Assembly: GCA_016188105.1 (NCBI GenBank)
Contig: JACPIL010000093.1
Span: forward strand, 1 to 5,507
DNA length: 5,507 nt
From: Candidatus Woesearchaeota archaeon
Lineage (GTDB): Archaea > Nanobdellota > Nanobdellia > Woesearchaeales > GW2011-AR9
Direction: 5' to 3'
Shown here: positions 1 to 5,507 of the stretch, in pieces
Numbering within the stretch: position 1 is the stretch's first letter
How the letters are laid out: each line of letters opens with the position of its first letter
Notes under the pieces: generated by a model
What the model was told of the DNA's origin: nothing
Databases searched by the model: none
Seen by the model: only the letters and a program-made list of their open reading frames with translations
Program-made: the position numbers and the translations under genes

Positions 1-228
1 ACTTGATCCTATCAATTTAGTTATGTCAGTGCGATCGAAATCAGAAAGATACCAATAGCAAGCACGAAAAAAAGCCCAAGACATCCTCGGGGTATAAGTT
101 GTTTGTAATTCCGGAAGCACGTCCTCTGGTTTGGACCCTTGCTTTGATAGTATTCCTACCACTTTCTCTAACGTTTCATAAATTTCTTCATCAGAAAGAA
201 ACGGTTTTACAGGTAAATTAATTGACAT
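1..228 (-). CDS. Hypothetical protein, N-terminal 76 residues (runs off left edge)
   Basis: The minus strand is open from an ATG at 228-226 to base 1 with no stop, giving 76 residues that begin MSINLPVKPFLSDEEIYETL. The first part is acidic and probably helical (SDEEIYETLEKVVGILSKQG, about residues 12-31). A region rich in aromatic residues follows (SWAFFRACYWYLSDFDR, about 50-66). I see no signal peptide, no clear membrane segment and no catalytic motif, and I do not recognise the family. The start is chosen because it is the first ATG of the frame and because a TATA-like element (minus-strand cttaaaaa, plus 254-261) lies about 29 nt upstream, the spacing expected for a leaderless archaeal transcript. 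The gene is divergent from the IMPDH/GMPR gene. That it is a real gene is fairly likely. Its function is unknown. Confidence 0.65.
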   Translation of the reverse strand, partial: MSINLPVKPFLSDEEIYETLEKVVGILSKQGSKPEDVLPELQTTYTPRMSWAFFRACYWYLSDFDRTDITKLIGSS

Positions 229-252
229 TAAAAAATACTAGAGAGCTTTACT

Positions 253-267
253 GTTTTTAAGATTTGT
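253..267 (-). promoter_or_regulatory. Archaeal BRE/TATA-like promoter of the left minus-strand gene
   Basis: Read on the minus strand, this stretch is acaaat followed by cttaaaaac: a BRE-like purine/A-rich hexamer and a TATA-like octamer. The TATA centre is about 28-30 nt upstream of the ATG at 228, so transcription would begin at or within a few bases of the start codon. This is a motif reading only; AT-rich intergenic DNA gives such matches by chance. Confidence 0.4.
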
Positions 268-341
268 GAAATTTGTTGGAAAAGTCGCCTTGGCCGTTCG
301 TTCGGAAAATTTCTTGATGTAAGTTCTGAGGAAATTTTATC

Positions 342-434
342 TTAACTTTGTGCAAGCAATTGCTTAGCCTCACTCACATCTTGGCCATGGCGGCGCCTTT
401 TCTTAATTGCATATAGTGCATCTCCACAATCTAT
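342..434 (-). pseudogene. Possible gene remnant: 30-codon open stretch without a start codon
   Basis: Between an in-frame TAA (plus 435-437) and a TAA stop (plus 342-344), the minus strand reads IDCGDALYAIKKRRRHG, then QDVSEAKQLLAQS and a stop. The wording is protein-like: a basic KKRRRHG patch followed by an amphipathic helix-like SEAKQLLAQ. It also coincides with a patch clearly more GC-rich than the rest of this intergenic DNA (about 366-397). There is no ATG, GTG or TTG start near the beginning of the open stretch, and continuing upstream would run into the oppositely oriented IMPDH/GMPR gene. It could be the tail of a decayed gene. A one-base insertion in the AAAA run near plus 400 would instead join it to an ATG at 412 (MQLRK...), giving a protein of about 23 residues. 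Chance is a real alternative. Confidence 0.2.
354..365. repeat. 12-bp perfect palindrome between divergent promoters
   Basis: AAGCAATTGCTT equals its own reverse complement. It can be extended by GC on one side and, with one bulged A, by GC on the other. It lies about 95 nt beyond the TATA box of the minus-strand gene and about 70 nt before the TATA box of the plus-strand gene, where a dimeric regulator could bind. It also falls inside the possible gene remnant on the minus strand, where it would encode KQLL, so it may have no regulatory meaning. Confidence 0.25.
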
Positions 435-440
435 TTAAAG
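425..440 (+). promoter_or_regulatory. TATA-box promoter of the IMPDH/GMPR gene
   Basis: cacaat followed by ctatttaaag gives a TATA octamer (atttaaag, 433-440) much like the one before the valyl-tRNA synthetase gene (ttttaaag). Its centre is about 24 nt before an ATG at 461 and about 34 nt before the ATG at 471 that begins the enzyme. Transcription should therefore start near 461, leaving a leader of about 10 nt. The element is nearly symmetric (ctttaaatag on the other strand) and could in principle work both ways. Confidence 0.5.
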
Positions 441-470
441 AATAAGGGTGTTGATAAAAGATGGTCAAAA

Positions 471-1892
471 ATGAGGGTAGGGCTTACGTTTTCAGATGTT
501 CTTCTTGTTCCTAAAAAGACCCCTCTCCGCTCAAGAGCAGAAGCTGACCTACGGACAAAATTTACTAAAAATATTTCTTTAAATGTTCCTTTAGTAAGCT
601 CTAATATGGCCACTGTTACTGAACATAAGATGGCTATCGCCATGGCTCGAGAAGGCGGCTTAGGTGTTATCCATCAATTTAATACTTTAGAAGAGCAGCT
701 CGAAGAAGTTAAGAAAGTTAAACGCAGTACCAGCCATGTGATTGAAAATCCTATTTCTGTCCCACCCACAATAACTGTAGGAGAAGCAGTTACGATCATG
801 AAAACTGAAGGTGTTACCAGCCTCTTAGTTGTTGATAGCGAGGAATTGATAGGAATTTTTACCTCTCGAGATTATTTGTTTGAAGAAAATCTAAATAAAA
901 AAATTTCTGAAGTGATGACCACCAAAGAACGCTTGATTACTGCTTCATTCGGGATAGAATTAGAAGAAGCAAAAGCAATTCTCCACCAACATCGTATTGA
1001 AAAGTTGCCGTTGTTGGAAAATGGAAAATTGCGAGGCTTAATTACAACTAAAGACCTACGCAAGCTGGAACAATGGCCTAATGCCTGCCGTGATGAAAAA
1101 GGCCGCTTACGAGTAGGAGCAGCAGTAGGAGTGAAAGATACCATTGAAAGATCGAAAGCGCTTATTGAAGCTGGCGTAGATGTGATCATTTTAGATATCG
1201 CCCACTGTCATTCAGAATTAGCGATTCAACGCATAAGGGAGTTCAAACAGAATTTTCCCAAAGTTGATTTGATGGCAGGAAATATTGCAACCGCAGAGGC
1301 AGCTAAAGATTTGATTGAAGCTGGAGCAGATGGATTGAAAGTCGGCATCGGCCCATCAGCAGTATGTACGACCAGAATTATGTCCGGCTCAGGAGTGCCG
1401 CAACTGACGGCCATTATGGATGTAGTTTCAGTAGCTAAATGGTATGGAGTTCCAGTCAGCGCAGATGGCGGGATGCAATATCCCGGAGATGTGGCAAAAG
1501 CAATTGCCGCTGGCGCTTCAACAATCTATTCTGGCAGTTTTTTTGCAGGAACAGATGAAGCGCCCGGATTTATCATCACCAAAGATGGAAAACGCTACAA
1601 ACGCTACATGGGTAGTGCATCGTATGATAGCAATCATGAACGAAAAGAGAATATTGACGGAAAAAGGGTTAAAGAAAAATTGGATGTCTTTGTGGAAGGG
1701 GTAGCTATTTTAGTCGATTACAAGGGTTCTGTCCGGGAAGTGATAAAAGGATTAGTAAAAGGCTTGCAAAGCGGCATTAGTTATTGCGGTGCTTCCGACG
1801 TATTGGGAATGCAAGAGAATGCCGAATTTATGCAGATAACCAATAATGGCTGGGAAGAGAGCAAAAGCAGGGGAAGCAAATTAAGCGAGTGA
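471..1892 (+). CDS. guaB: IMP dehydrogenase / GMP reductase family enzyme with CBS domains
   Basis: A 473-residue cytosolic purine enzyme of the family that oxidises IMP to XMP (IMPDH) or reduces GMP to IMP (GMPR). The barrel starts at TFSDVLLVP (6-14). Two CBS domains, the usual nucleotide-sensing insert, occupy about 92-200 (LLVVDSEELIGIF; LPLLENGKLRGLITTKDLRK). The barrel resumes at LRVGAAVGV. The catalytic loop GIGPSAVCTTR carries the nucleophile Cys299, SADGG (330-334) holds the phosphate-site Asp332, and GSFFAGTDEAPG follows. The mobile flap is about 379-420, with Glu409 in VEG. Length fits CBS-containing IMPDH. Odd points: SSNMATVTE replaces the usual SA/PMDTVTE, and the flap reads GSAS...ERKENIDGK, so the IMPDH Arg-Tyr pair appears as Arg391-Lys392. 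These lean towards GMP reductase. The C-terminal NNGWEES is IMPDH-like. The start at 471 is the only ATG that precedes the conserved N-terminus in frame. Family is certain; the exact reaction is not. Confidence 0.93.
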   Translation: MRVGLTFSDVLLVPKKTPLRSRAEADLRTKFTKNISLNVPLVSSNMATVTEHKMAIAMAREGGLGVIHQFNTLEEQLEEVKKVKRSTSHVIENPISVPPTITVGEAVTIMKTEGVTSLLVVDSEELIGIFTSRDYLFEENLNKKISEVMTTKERLITASFGIELEEAKAILHQHRIEKLPLLENGKLRGLITTKDLRKLEQWPNACRDEKGRLRVGAAVGVKDTIERSKALIEAGVDVIILDIAHCHSELAIQRIREFKQNFPKVDLMAGNIATAEAAKDLIEAGADGLKVGIGPSAVCTTRIMSGSGVPQLTAIMDVVSVAKWYGVPVSADGGMQYPGDVAKAIAAGASTIYSGSFFAGTDEAPGFIITKDGKRYKRYMGSASYDSNHERKENIDGKRVKEKLDVFVEGVAILVDYKGSVREVIKGLVKGLQSGISYCGASDVLGMQENAEFMQITNNGWEESKSRGSKLSE

Positions 1893-1908
1893 GTCACCAC
1901 TTTACAGG

Positions 1909-1922
1909 GATAAATTTATAAA
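1909..1922 (+). promoter_or_regulatory. BRE/TATA promoter of the sigma-like gene
   Basis: gataaa followed by the near-ideal TATA octamer tttataaa (1915-1922), centred 26-27 nt before the ATG at 1945. That places the transcription start at the start codon. The purine run gagggt (1938-1943) ends one base before the ATG, too close to act as a normal Shine-Dalgarno sequence. A TTTACA at 1901-1906 is far too near to the AT-rich hexamer to be a bacterial -35 element. The gene encoding a sigma factor is thus itself behind an archaeal-looking promoter. Confidence 0.6.
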
Positions 1923-1944
1923 GCTCTTAAGATCAGCGAGGGTA

Positions 1945-2955
1945 ATGGCGCTTGACTATTCCTGTTTATCTGACACGAGAAAAGAGAGAATTTCTGATAT
2001 TGTAGAGCTTTCGGAAGATGCTGGGAGAAAACCAAAAAGGCTGAAATTAATAAGACCTTTGGAAGAAAAGGTTGCGGAAGGTATAGAAGAAACTCAAACA
2101 GGTTGGCGATATCTTGACCATCTAGGAGCAGAATATCATACTTTGGTCGAAAAAGGATACGGAACTTCTGTCGAAAATAGGACCTCCAGACAGGAGGAAA
2201 TTGCTCGTATCCTGGTTGAAAGCACTGCTCCTTACATCACTCAACTGGTTAAAATGATAGTAAAAGGTCCAGGAATCGAGATACGTCAATATGGACAAAA
2301 AAGAGTGTTTAAGATCCGCGGTTCTAAAACTCATCTTCATGATCTAATACAAGAGGGTATGGCTGCATTCTACCAAAATCTTCAAAAATACAATCCTGAA
2401 AGAGGAAGCATGAGTACATTCATTCCTTATGCCATGCTTAAGCATTTGTATCTGGCTGCTAATGAAAACCGTGGACTATTGATTTTACCACAACGTTTAG
2501 CAAGTAAGGTAGAGAAAATTATTGCTCAGAGCATTGACTATAGAGATGCGATTGAAAAGATTATGGAAACAGTAACATGGCATGATGGAGAGATTAATTG
2601 GGATGTAGCTTCCACTTTATATCATGGCGTTAAAAATGATAGAATTAATATCTGGCAACCAATCAAATATCTGGGTAATTGTGAAAGCAAGGATCTATTT
2701 GAAGGGCGGCATTTGAAAAATGGGGCTGAAAGCCCAGAGGAAACTGTTTCAAAAAATGTTTCTATGAAAGCAGCCCTATCCCAACTTTCCCCGGTAGAGA
2801 GGACGATAGTACAAGCCCGGTATGGTTTTATTGACGGGATCGAATTAGAAAGGCCCGAGTTAGCAAAAAAATTAGGCATTACCAGACAACGAGTGGGACA
2901 ACTTGAAAAACAAGCATTACAAAGATTGCGCGATATTTTGACTCAAGCCCATTAA
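1945..2955 (+). CDS. Sigma-70-like protein with regions 2, 3 and 4
   Basis: A 336-residue protein laid out like a bacterial sigma factor. Residues 1-80 are charged and unrecognised. Region 2 spans about 84-190: a helix EEIARILVESTAPYITQLVKMI, an extra stretch at about 107-129, then DLIQEG, YNPERGSMSTFI and LLILPQRL, matching the DLIQEG...RG.KFSTYA...IRIP pattern of region 2. About 190-275 resembles region 3 (INWDVASTLYHGVKNDRINI). Region 4 is about 278-332: LSPVERTIVQARYGF, then the helix-turn-helix ELAKKLGITRQRVGQLEKQAL. In bacteria such proteins bind RNA polymerase and direct promoter recognition. Archaea normally use TBP and TFB, so its presence beside TATA promoters is unexpected. The Trp-Trp pair that helps melt the -10 element is Tyr162-Ala163 here. 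Spacing is 52 nt after the previous gene and 55 nt before valS. The start fits the upstream TATA box. Family assignment is strong; role in this organism is unknown. Confidence 0.88.
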   Translation: MALDYSCLSDTRKERISDIVELSEDAGRKPKRLKLIRPLEEKVAEGIEETQTGWRYLDHLGAEYHTLVEKGYGTSVENRTSRQEEIARILVESTAPYITQLVKMIVKGPGIEIRQYGQKRVFKIRGSKTHLHDLIQEGMAAFYQNLQKYNPERGSMSTFIPYAMLKHLYLAANENRGLLILPQRLASKVEKIIAQSIDYRDAIEKIMETVTWHDGEINWDVASTLYHGVKNDRINIWQPIKYLGNCESKDLFEGRHLKNGAESPEETVSKNVSMKAALSQLSPVERTIVQARYGFIDGIELERPELAKKLGITRQRVGQLEKQALQRLRDILTQAH

Positions 2956-2970
2956 GAATTCTCAATTATA

Positions 2971-2988
2971 AGAAATACTTTTTTAAAG
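2971..2988 (+). promoter_or_regulatory. valS: BRE/TATA promoter of valS, overlapping a T run
   Basis: agaaat (2971-2976) is a BRE-like hexamer, and ttttaaag (2981-2988) is a TATA octamer centred 26-27 nt before the valS ATG at 3011, the same distance as for the sigma-like gene. The six consecutive Ts at 2979-2984 lie 24 nt after the sigma-like gene's stop codon and may also serve as its transcription termination signal. Another AT-rich match, attataag at 2965-2972, is farther away and less likely to set the start. Confidence 0.5.
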
Positions 2989-3010
2989 AGAAATAAAATT
3001 ATCTTAAGAG

Positions 3011-5449
3011 ATGGAGTTGCCAAAGAATTACGATCCAAAAGAAGCTGAACCTAGATGGCAGAAGTTCTGGGAAGAAAAAGAAATATTTGTCTATCATCCT
3101 GATCCAAAGAAAGAAACCTATGCAGTAGACACACCTCCGCCTACTGTCTCTGGCAAGATGCATATGGGACATGCTTTCAGTTACACCCAGCAAGACATCG
3201 TAGTACGATACCAGCGCCTGAAAGGAAAAAATGTATTTTTTCCATTTGGTACTGATGATAACGGCTTACCTACTGAAAAATTGGTGGAGAAGAAAAAGAA
3301 TATTCTTTCGGCCAAGATGCAGCGGGAAGAGTTTGTCAAGATCTGCAATCAGGTCATCGAGGAAGAAAAGCCTAAATTTATCCAAAGCTGGAAAGACATC
3401 GGCATGTCTGCTGATTTCAAGCGTTCTTATTCCACCATCAACCGTCATTGCCAGATCACTTCGCAAGCTTCCTTCATCGATCTATTCAAGAAAGGACGAG
3501 TGTACCAGCAAGAATCTCCGGGAACTTATTGCGTACTTTGCCAGACTGCCATTGCCCAAGCAGAGTTCGAGTCAGTAGATATGAAATCACATTTCAATGA
3601 TATCGCTTTCTCTACAGGTGGAAAACAGCTCATCATCTCTACCACCAGGCCGGAATTGCTTCCGGCGTGTGTAGCTCTGTTCTATAATCCTACCGACGAG
3701 CGCTATCAATCTTTGAAAGGAAAAAAAGCAAGAGTACCTATCTTCAATCATGAAGTTCCCATTCTTGCTGATGAAGCGGTCCAGAAAGACAAAGGAACCG
3801 GTCTGATGATGGTCTGCACTTTTGGAGATAAAGAGGACGTCGATAAATGGTTCCGCTTTAAACTGCCGCTACGCGCGGTGTTTGAAAAGAATGGCAGGAT
3901 GAACGAATTGGCCCTTGACTTTAAAGGCTTAAAGATCAAAGAAGCACGACAAGCCATCCTTGATAAATTAAAAGAACAAAACTTACTGCTCAAGCAAAAA
4001 GAAATTATGCATGACGTCAATGTGCATGAACGCTGTAAGACTGAGATTGAATTTTTGAAGACAACCCAATGGTATATCAAAGTCTTAGATAAAAAAGAAG
4101 AGCTGCTAGAATTAGCCAACCAGATCACCTGGTACCCCCAGCATATGAAAGTACGTTACGATCATTGGGTGCAAAATTTGAATTGGGACTGGTGCATCTC
4201 ACGGCAGCGGCACTTTGGTATTCCTATTCCTATCTGGAGCTGTGTAAAATGCAAGAAACATCTCTTGCCTGAAATGAAAGAGTTACCGGTTGATCCAACC
4301 GTACAGAAACCAACTAAGCCCTGCTCCTGCGGTTCTACTCAATTCAAAGGAGAGACTGATGTTCTGGATACCTGGGCCACTTCTTCTGTGACTCCCGAGA
4401 TCGCTAAGAATTGGGTCAGCAAAGGCGAGTATGATTACAGATATGATGATCAACCATTCGATCTCCGCCCCCAAGCACACGATATTATCAGAACCTGGTT
4501 ATTCTATACGGTCGTAAAAAGTTATTATCACCACCAGCGTGTTCCCTGGAAGAATGTGGTGATCTCCGGCCATGCTCAAGATCCTCACGGAAAAAAAATG
4601 TCTAAGTCCTTGGGAAACATTGTTGAACCGCAGGAGATGATCCAGAAATACTCTTCCGATGCACTGCGCTTCTGGGCGGCTGGTTCTAAGCTTGGGGATG
4701 ATCTGCCATTCCAAGACAAAGATCTGCTTACCGGACAAAAGTTCGTGACTAAATTGTGGAATGCTTCCAAATTTGCGCTTATGCACTTAGAAGATTACAA
4801 GGAGAAAGAAAAGGAAAAAGTTACAGAAGTTTTTGATAAATGGCTATTAAGCAAATTGCATAAAGTGATTAAGGAAAGTACTGAATCATTTGATATTTAT
4901 GAGTATGCCAAAACCAAAGCAGAAGTAGAACAATTCTTTTGGCATACCTTCTGTGATAATTATTTAGAGATTGTCAAGGATCGATTGTATAATCCTGATA
5001 CTCGTGGAGATGAAGAGAGAAAAAGCGCGCAATATGCATTGTATCATAGTTTGCTGGCAGTCTTGAAGATGGCTGCACCGATCATGCCGCATATCACGGA
5101 GGAGATCTATCATCTGTATTTTGCGCAAAAAGAAGGAAAGAAGAGCATCCATATTTCTTCATGGCCATTATTTGATCAGAAATTAGTTGATGAGAGATCA
5201 GAGTTAGTAGGAGATATGGGAGTGGATATCATTAATACGGTCAGGAAGTATAAGTCAGAGCAACAGCTGTCTATGAAAGAAAGTTTTAGTAAATTGATCT
5301 TAGGCAATGATGATCTGGAATTCCATGAGATGATCAAGGGTATGCAAGCTGATCTGAAGGCGGTTCTGAATGTCAAAGAGATCTTGTTTGCGGGACAGAC
5401 ATCATTAGAGAGTGATAAATTTGGGATTAAGATTGGTCTAGTAAAATAG
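3011..5449 (+). CDS. valS: Valyl-tRNA synthetase, archaeal type (EC 6.1.1.9)
   Basis: A complete 812-residue class I aminoacyl-tRNA synthetase that activates valine with ATP and charges tRNA-Val in the cytosol. The N-terminus has DPKEAEPRWQKFW and PPPTVSGKMHMGH, with the HIGH motif as HMGH (51-54). Next comes FGTDDNGLPTEK (59-90 area), the archaeal-type variant of the bacterial GTDHAG segment. The CP1 editing domain is about 190-345, with STTRPE (210-215) and GTG...TFGDKEDV. Zinc-knuckle-like cysteines are C174/C177 and C411/C414 with C438/C440. DVLDTWATSSVTP (450-462) is diagnostic for ValRS over IleRS and LeuRS. KMSKS is 529-533. The anticodon-binding helical domain is about 605-730, ending in a short C-terminal region without the long coiled-coil arm of bacterial ValRS. 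The length is somewhat short but nothing essential appears missing. The ATG follows a TATA box by about 27 nt and precedes the conserved N-terminus directly. Confidence 0.97.
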   Translation: MELPKNYDPKEAEPRWQKFWEEKEIFVYHPDPKKETYAVDTPPPTVSGKMHMGHAFSYTQQDIVVRYQRLKGKNVFFPFGTDDNGLPTEKLVEKKKNILSAKMQREEFVKICNQVIEEEKPKFIQSWKDIGMSADFKRSYSTINRHCQITSQASFIDLFKKGRVYQQESPGTYCVLCQTAIAQAEFESVDMKSHFNDIAFSTGGKQLIISTTRPELLPACVALFYNPTDERYQSLKGKKARVPIFNHEVPILADEAVQKDKGTGLMMVCTFGDKEDVDKWFRFKLPLRAVFEKNGRMNELALDFKGLKIKEARQAILDKLKEQNLLLKQKEIMHDVNVHERCKTEIEFLKTTQWYIKVLDKKEELLELANQITWYPQHMKVRYDHWVQNLNWDWCISRQRHFGIPIPIWSCVKCKKHLLPEMKELPVDPTVQKPTKPCSCGSTQFKGETDVLDTWATSSVTPEIAKNWVSKGEYDYRYDDQPFDLRPQAHDIIRTWLFYTVVKSYYHHQRVPWKNVVISGHAQDPHGKKMSKSLGNIVEPQEMIQKYSSDALRFWAAGSKLGDDLPFQDKDLLTGQKFVTKLWNASKFALMHLEDYKEKEKEKVTEVFDKWLLSKLHKVIKESTESFDIYEYAKTKAEVEQFFWHTFCDNYLEIVKDRLYNPDTRGDEERKSAQYALYHSLLAVLKMAAPIMPHITEEIYHLYFAQKEGKKSIHISSWPLFDQKLVDERSELVGDMGVDIINTVRKYKSEQQLSMKESFSKLILGNDDLEFHEMIKGMQADLKAVLNVKEILFAGQTSLESDKFGIKIGLVK

Positions 5450-5452
5450 TCA

Positions 5453-5467
5453 TTTTTCCTTATTTTT
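5453..5467 (+). terminator. T-rich transcription terminator after valS
   Basis: Two TTTTT runs separated by CCTTA begin four bases after the valS stop codon. No stable GC-rich hairpin precedes them. Archaeal RNA polymerase ends transcription at such T stretches without a hairpin, and a bacterial-style intrinsic terminator is not visible. Confidence 0.5.
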
Positions 5468-5478
5468 AGCTTGTCCTT

Positions 5479-5493
5479 CCGAAATGTTTATAA
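5479..5493 (+). promoter_or_regulatory. BRE/TATA promoter for the next gene beyond the right edge
   Basis: ccgaaat followed by gtttataa is a close match to an archaeal BRE plus TATA box. By the spacing seen for the other genes, its start codon would be expected about 10 bases beyond the end of the window, on the plus strand. No coding sequence for that gene is inside the window. Confidence 0.55.
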
Positions 5494-5507
5494 CCAAAAT
5501 AAGCTGA

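Noticed and set aside
229..470. A tRNA or box C/D guide RNA in the intergenic region
   Set aside because: No cloverleaf or T-loop sequence was found. TGATGT followed closely by CTGA near 314-329 lacks the second box pair and correct spacing.
461..514. A 17-codon plus-strand reading frame overlapping the start of the purine gene
   Set aside because: Too short and protein-unlike (MVKNEGRAYVFRCSSCS) to call as a gene; kept only as a start-site question.
1444..1704. An 86-codon plus-strand reading frame inside the IMPDH/GMPR gene
   Set aside because: It lies wholly within a strongly conserved coding region in another frame, has no promoter, and its translation shows no domain.
1901..1945. Bacterial -35/-10 promoter plus Shine-Dalgarno for the sigma-like gene
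   Set aside because: TTTACA and the AT-rich hexamer are only about 10 nt apart instead of about 17, and gagggt is one base from the ATG; the TATA spacing explains the site better.
3748..4128. A 126-codon minus-strand reading frame opposite valS
   Set aside because: It is antisense to the conserved editing domain, its Ser/Leu-rich translation is typical of a reverse-strand shadow, and no promoter is visible.
471..5449. A single operon of the three plus-strand genes
   Set aside because: Gaps of 52 and 55 nt each contain a TATA-like element at leaderless spacing, so separate transcription is the simpler reading, although read-through cannot be excluded.
1..5507. CRISPR array, insertion sequence or attachment site
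   Set aside because: No spaced direct repeats, transposase-like protein, terminal inverted repeats or tRNA-gene fragment was seen on either strand.

Overview
The window looks like a piece of an archaeal chromosome, probably from a small-genome DPANN-type lineage (Woesearchaeota/Pacearchaeota-like). That placement is inferred from two things. The valyl-tRNA synthetase is of the archaeal type. TATA boxes, several with a purine/A-rich BRE-like stretch just upstream, lie about 25-30 nt before most starts, and no well-spaced Shine-Dalgarno sequence is visible, which fits leaderless or very short-leader transcripts. No 16S rRNA or other phylogenetic marker is present, so the exact lineage is open.

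Layout: (1) 228-1, minus strand, the first 76 codons of an unrecognised protein that runs off the left edge. (2) 229-470, a divergent intergenic region with one promoter facing each way, a 12-bp perfect palindrome, and a 30-codon minus-strand open stretch without a start codon that reads like the tail of a protein. (3) 471-1892, plus strand, an IMP dehydrogenase/GMP reductase family enzyme with two CBS domains. (4) 1945-2955, plus strand, a 336-aa protein with sigma-70 regions 2, 3 and 4. (5) 3011-5449, plus strand, a complete valyl-tRNA synthetase. (6) 5450-5507, a T-rich probable terminator followed by a strong TATA box for the next gene beyond the right edge.

The three complete genes point the same way with gaps of 52 and 55 nt. 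Each has its own TATA-like element, so they look like separately transcribed housekeeping-style genes rather than one operon. Purine nucleotide metabolism and tRNA charging are ordinary. The outlier is the bacterial-style sigma factor in a locus whose promoters look archaeal (TBP/TFB). It is the best candidate for something unusual here: an acquired sigma that may work as an alternative initiation factor, as a DNA-binding regulator, or in a way not yet described. The second point of interest is the purine enzyme, whose active-site flap mixes GMP-reductase-like and IMP-dehydrogenase-like features.
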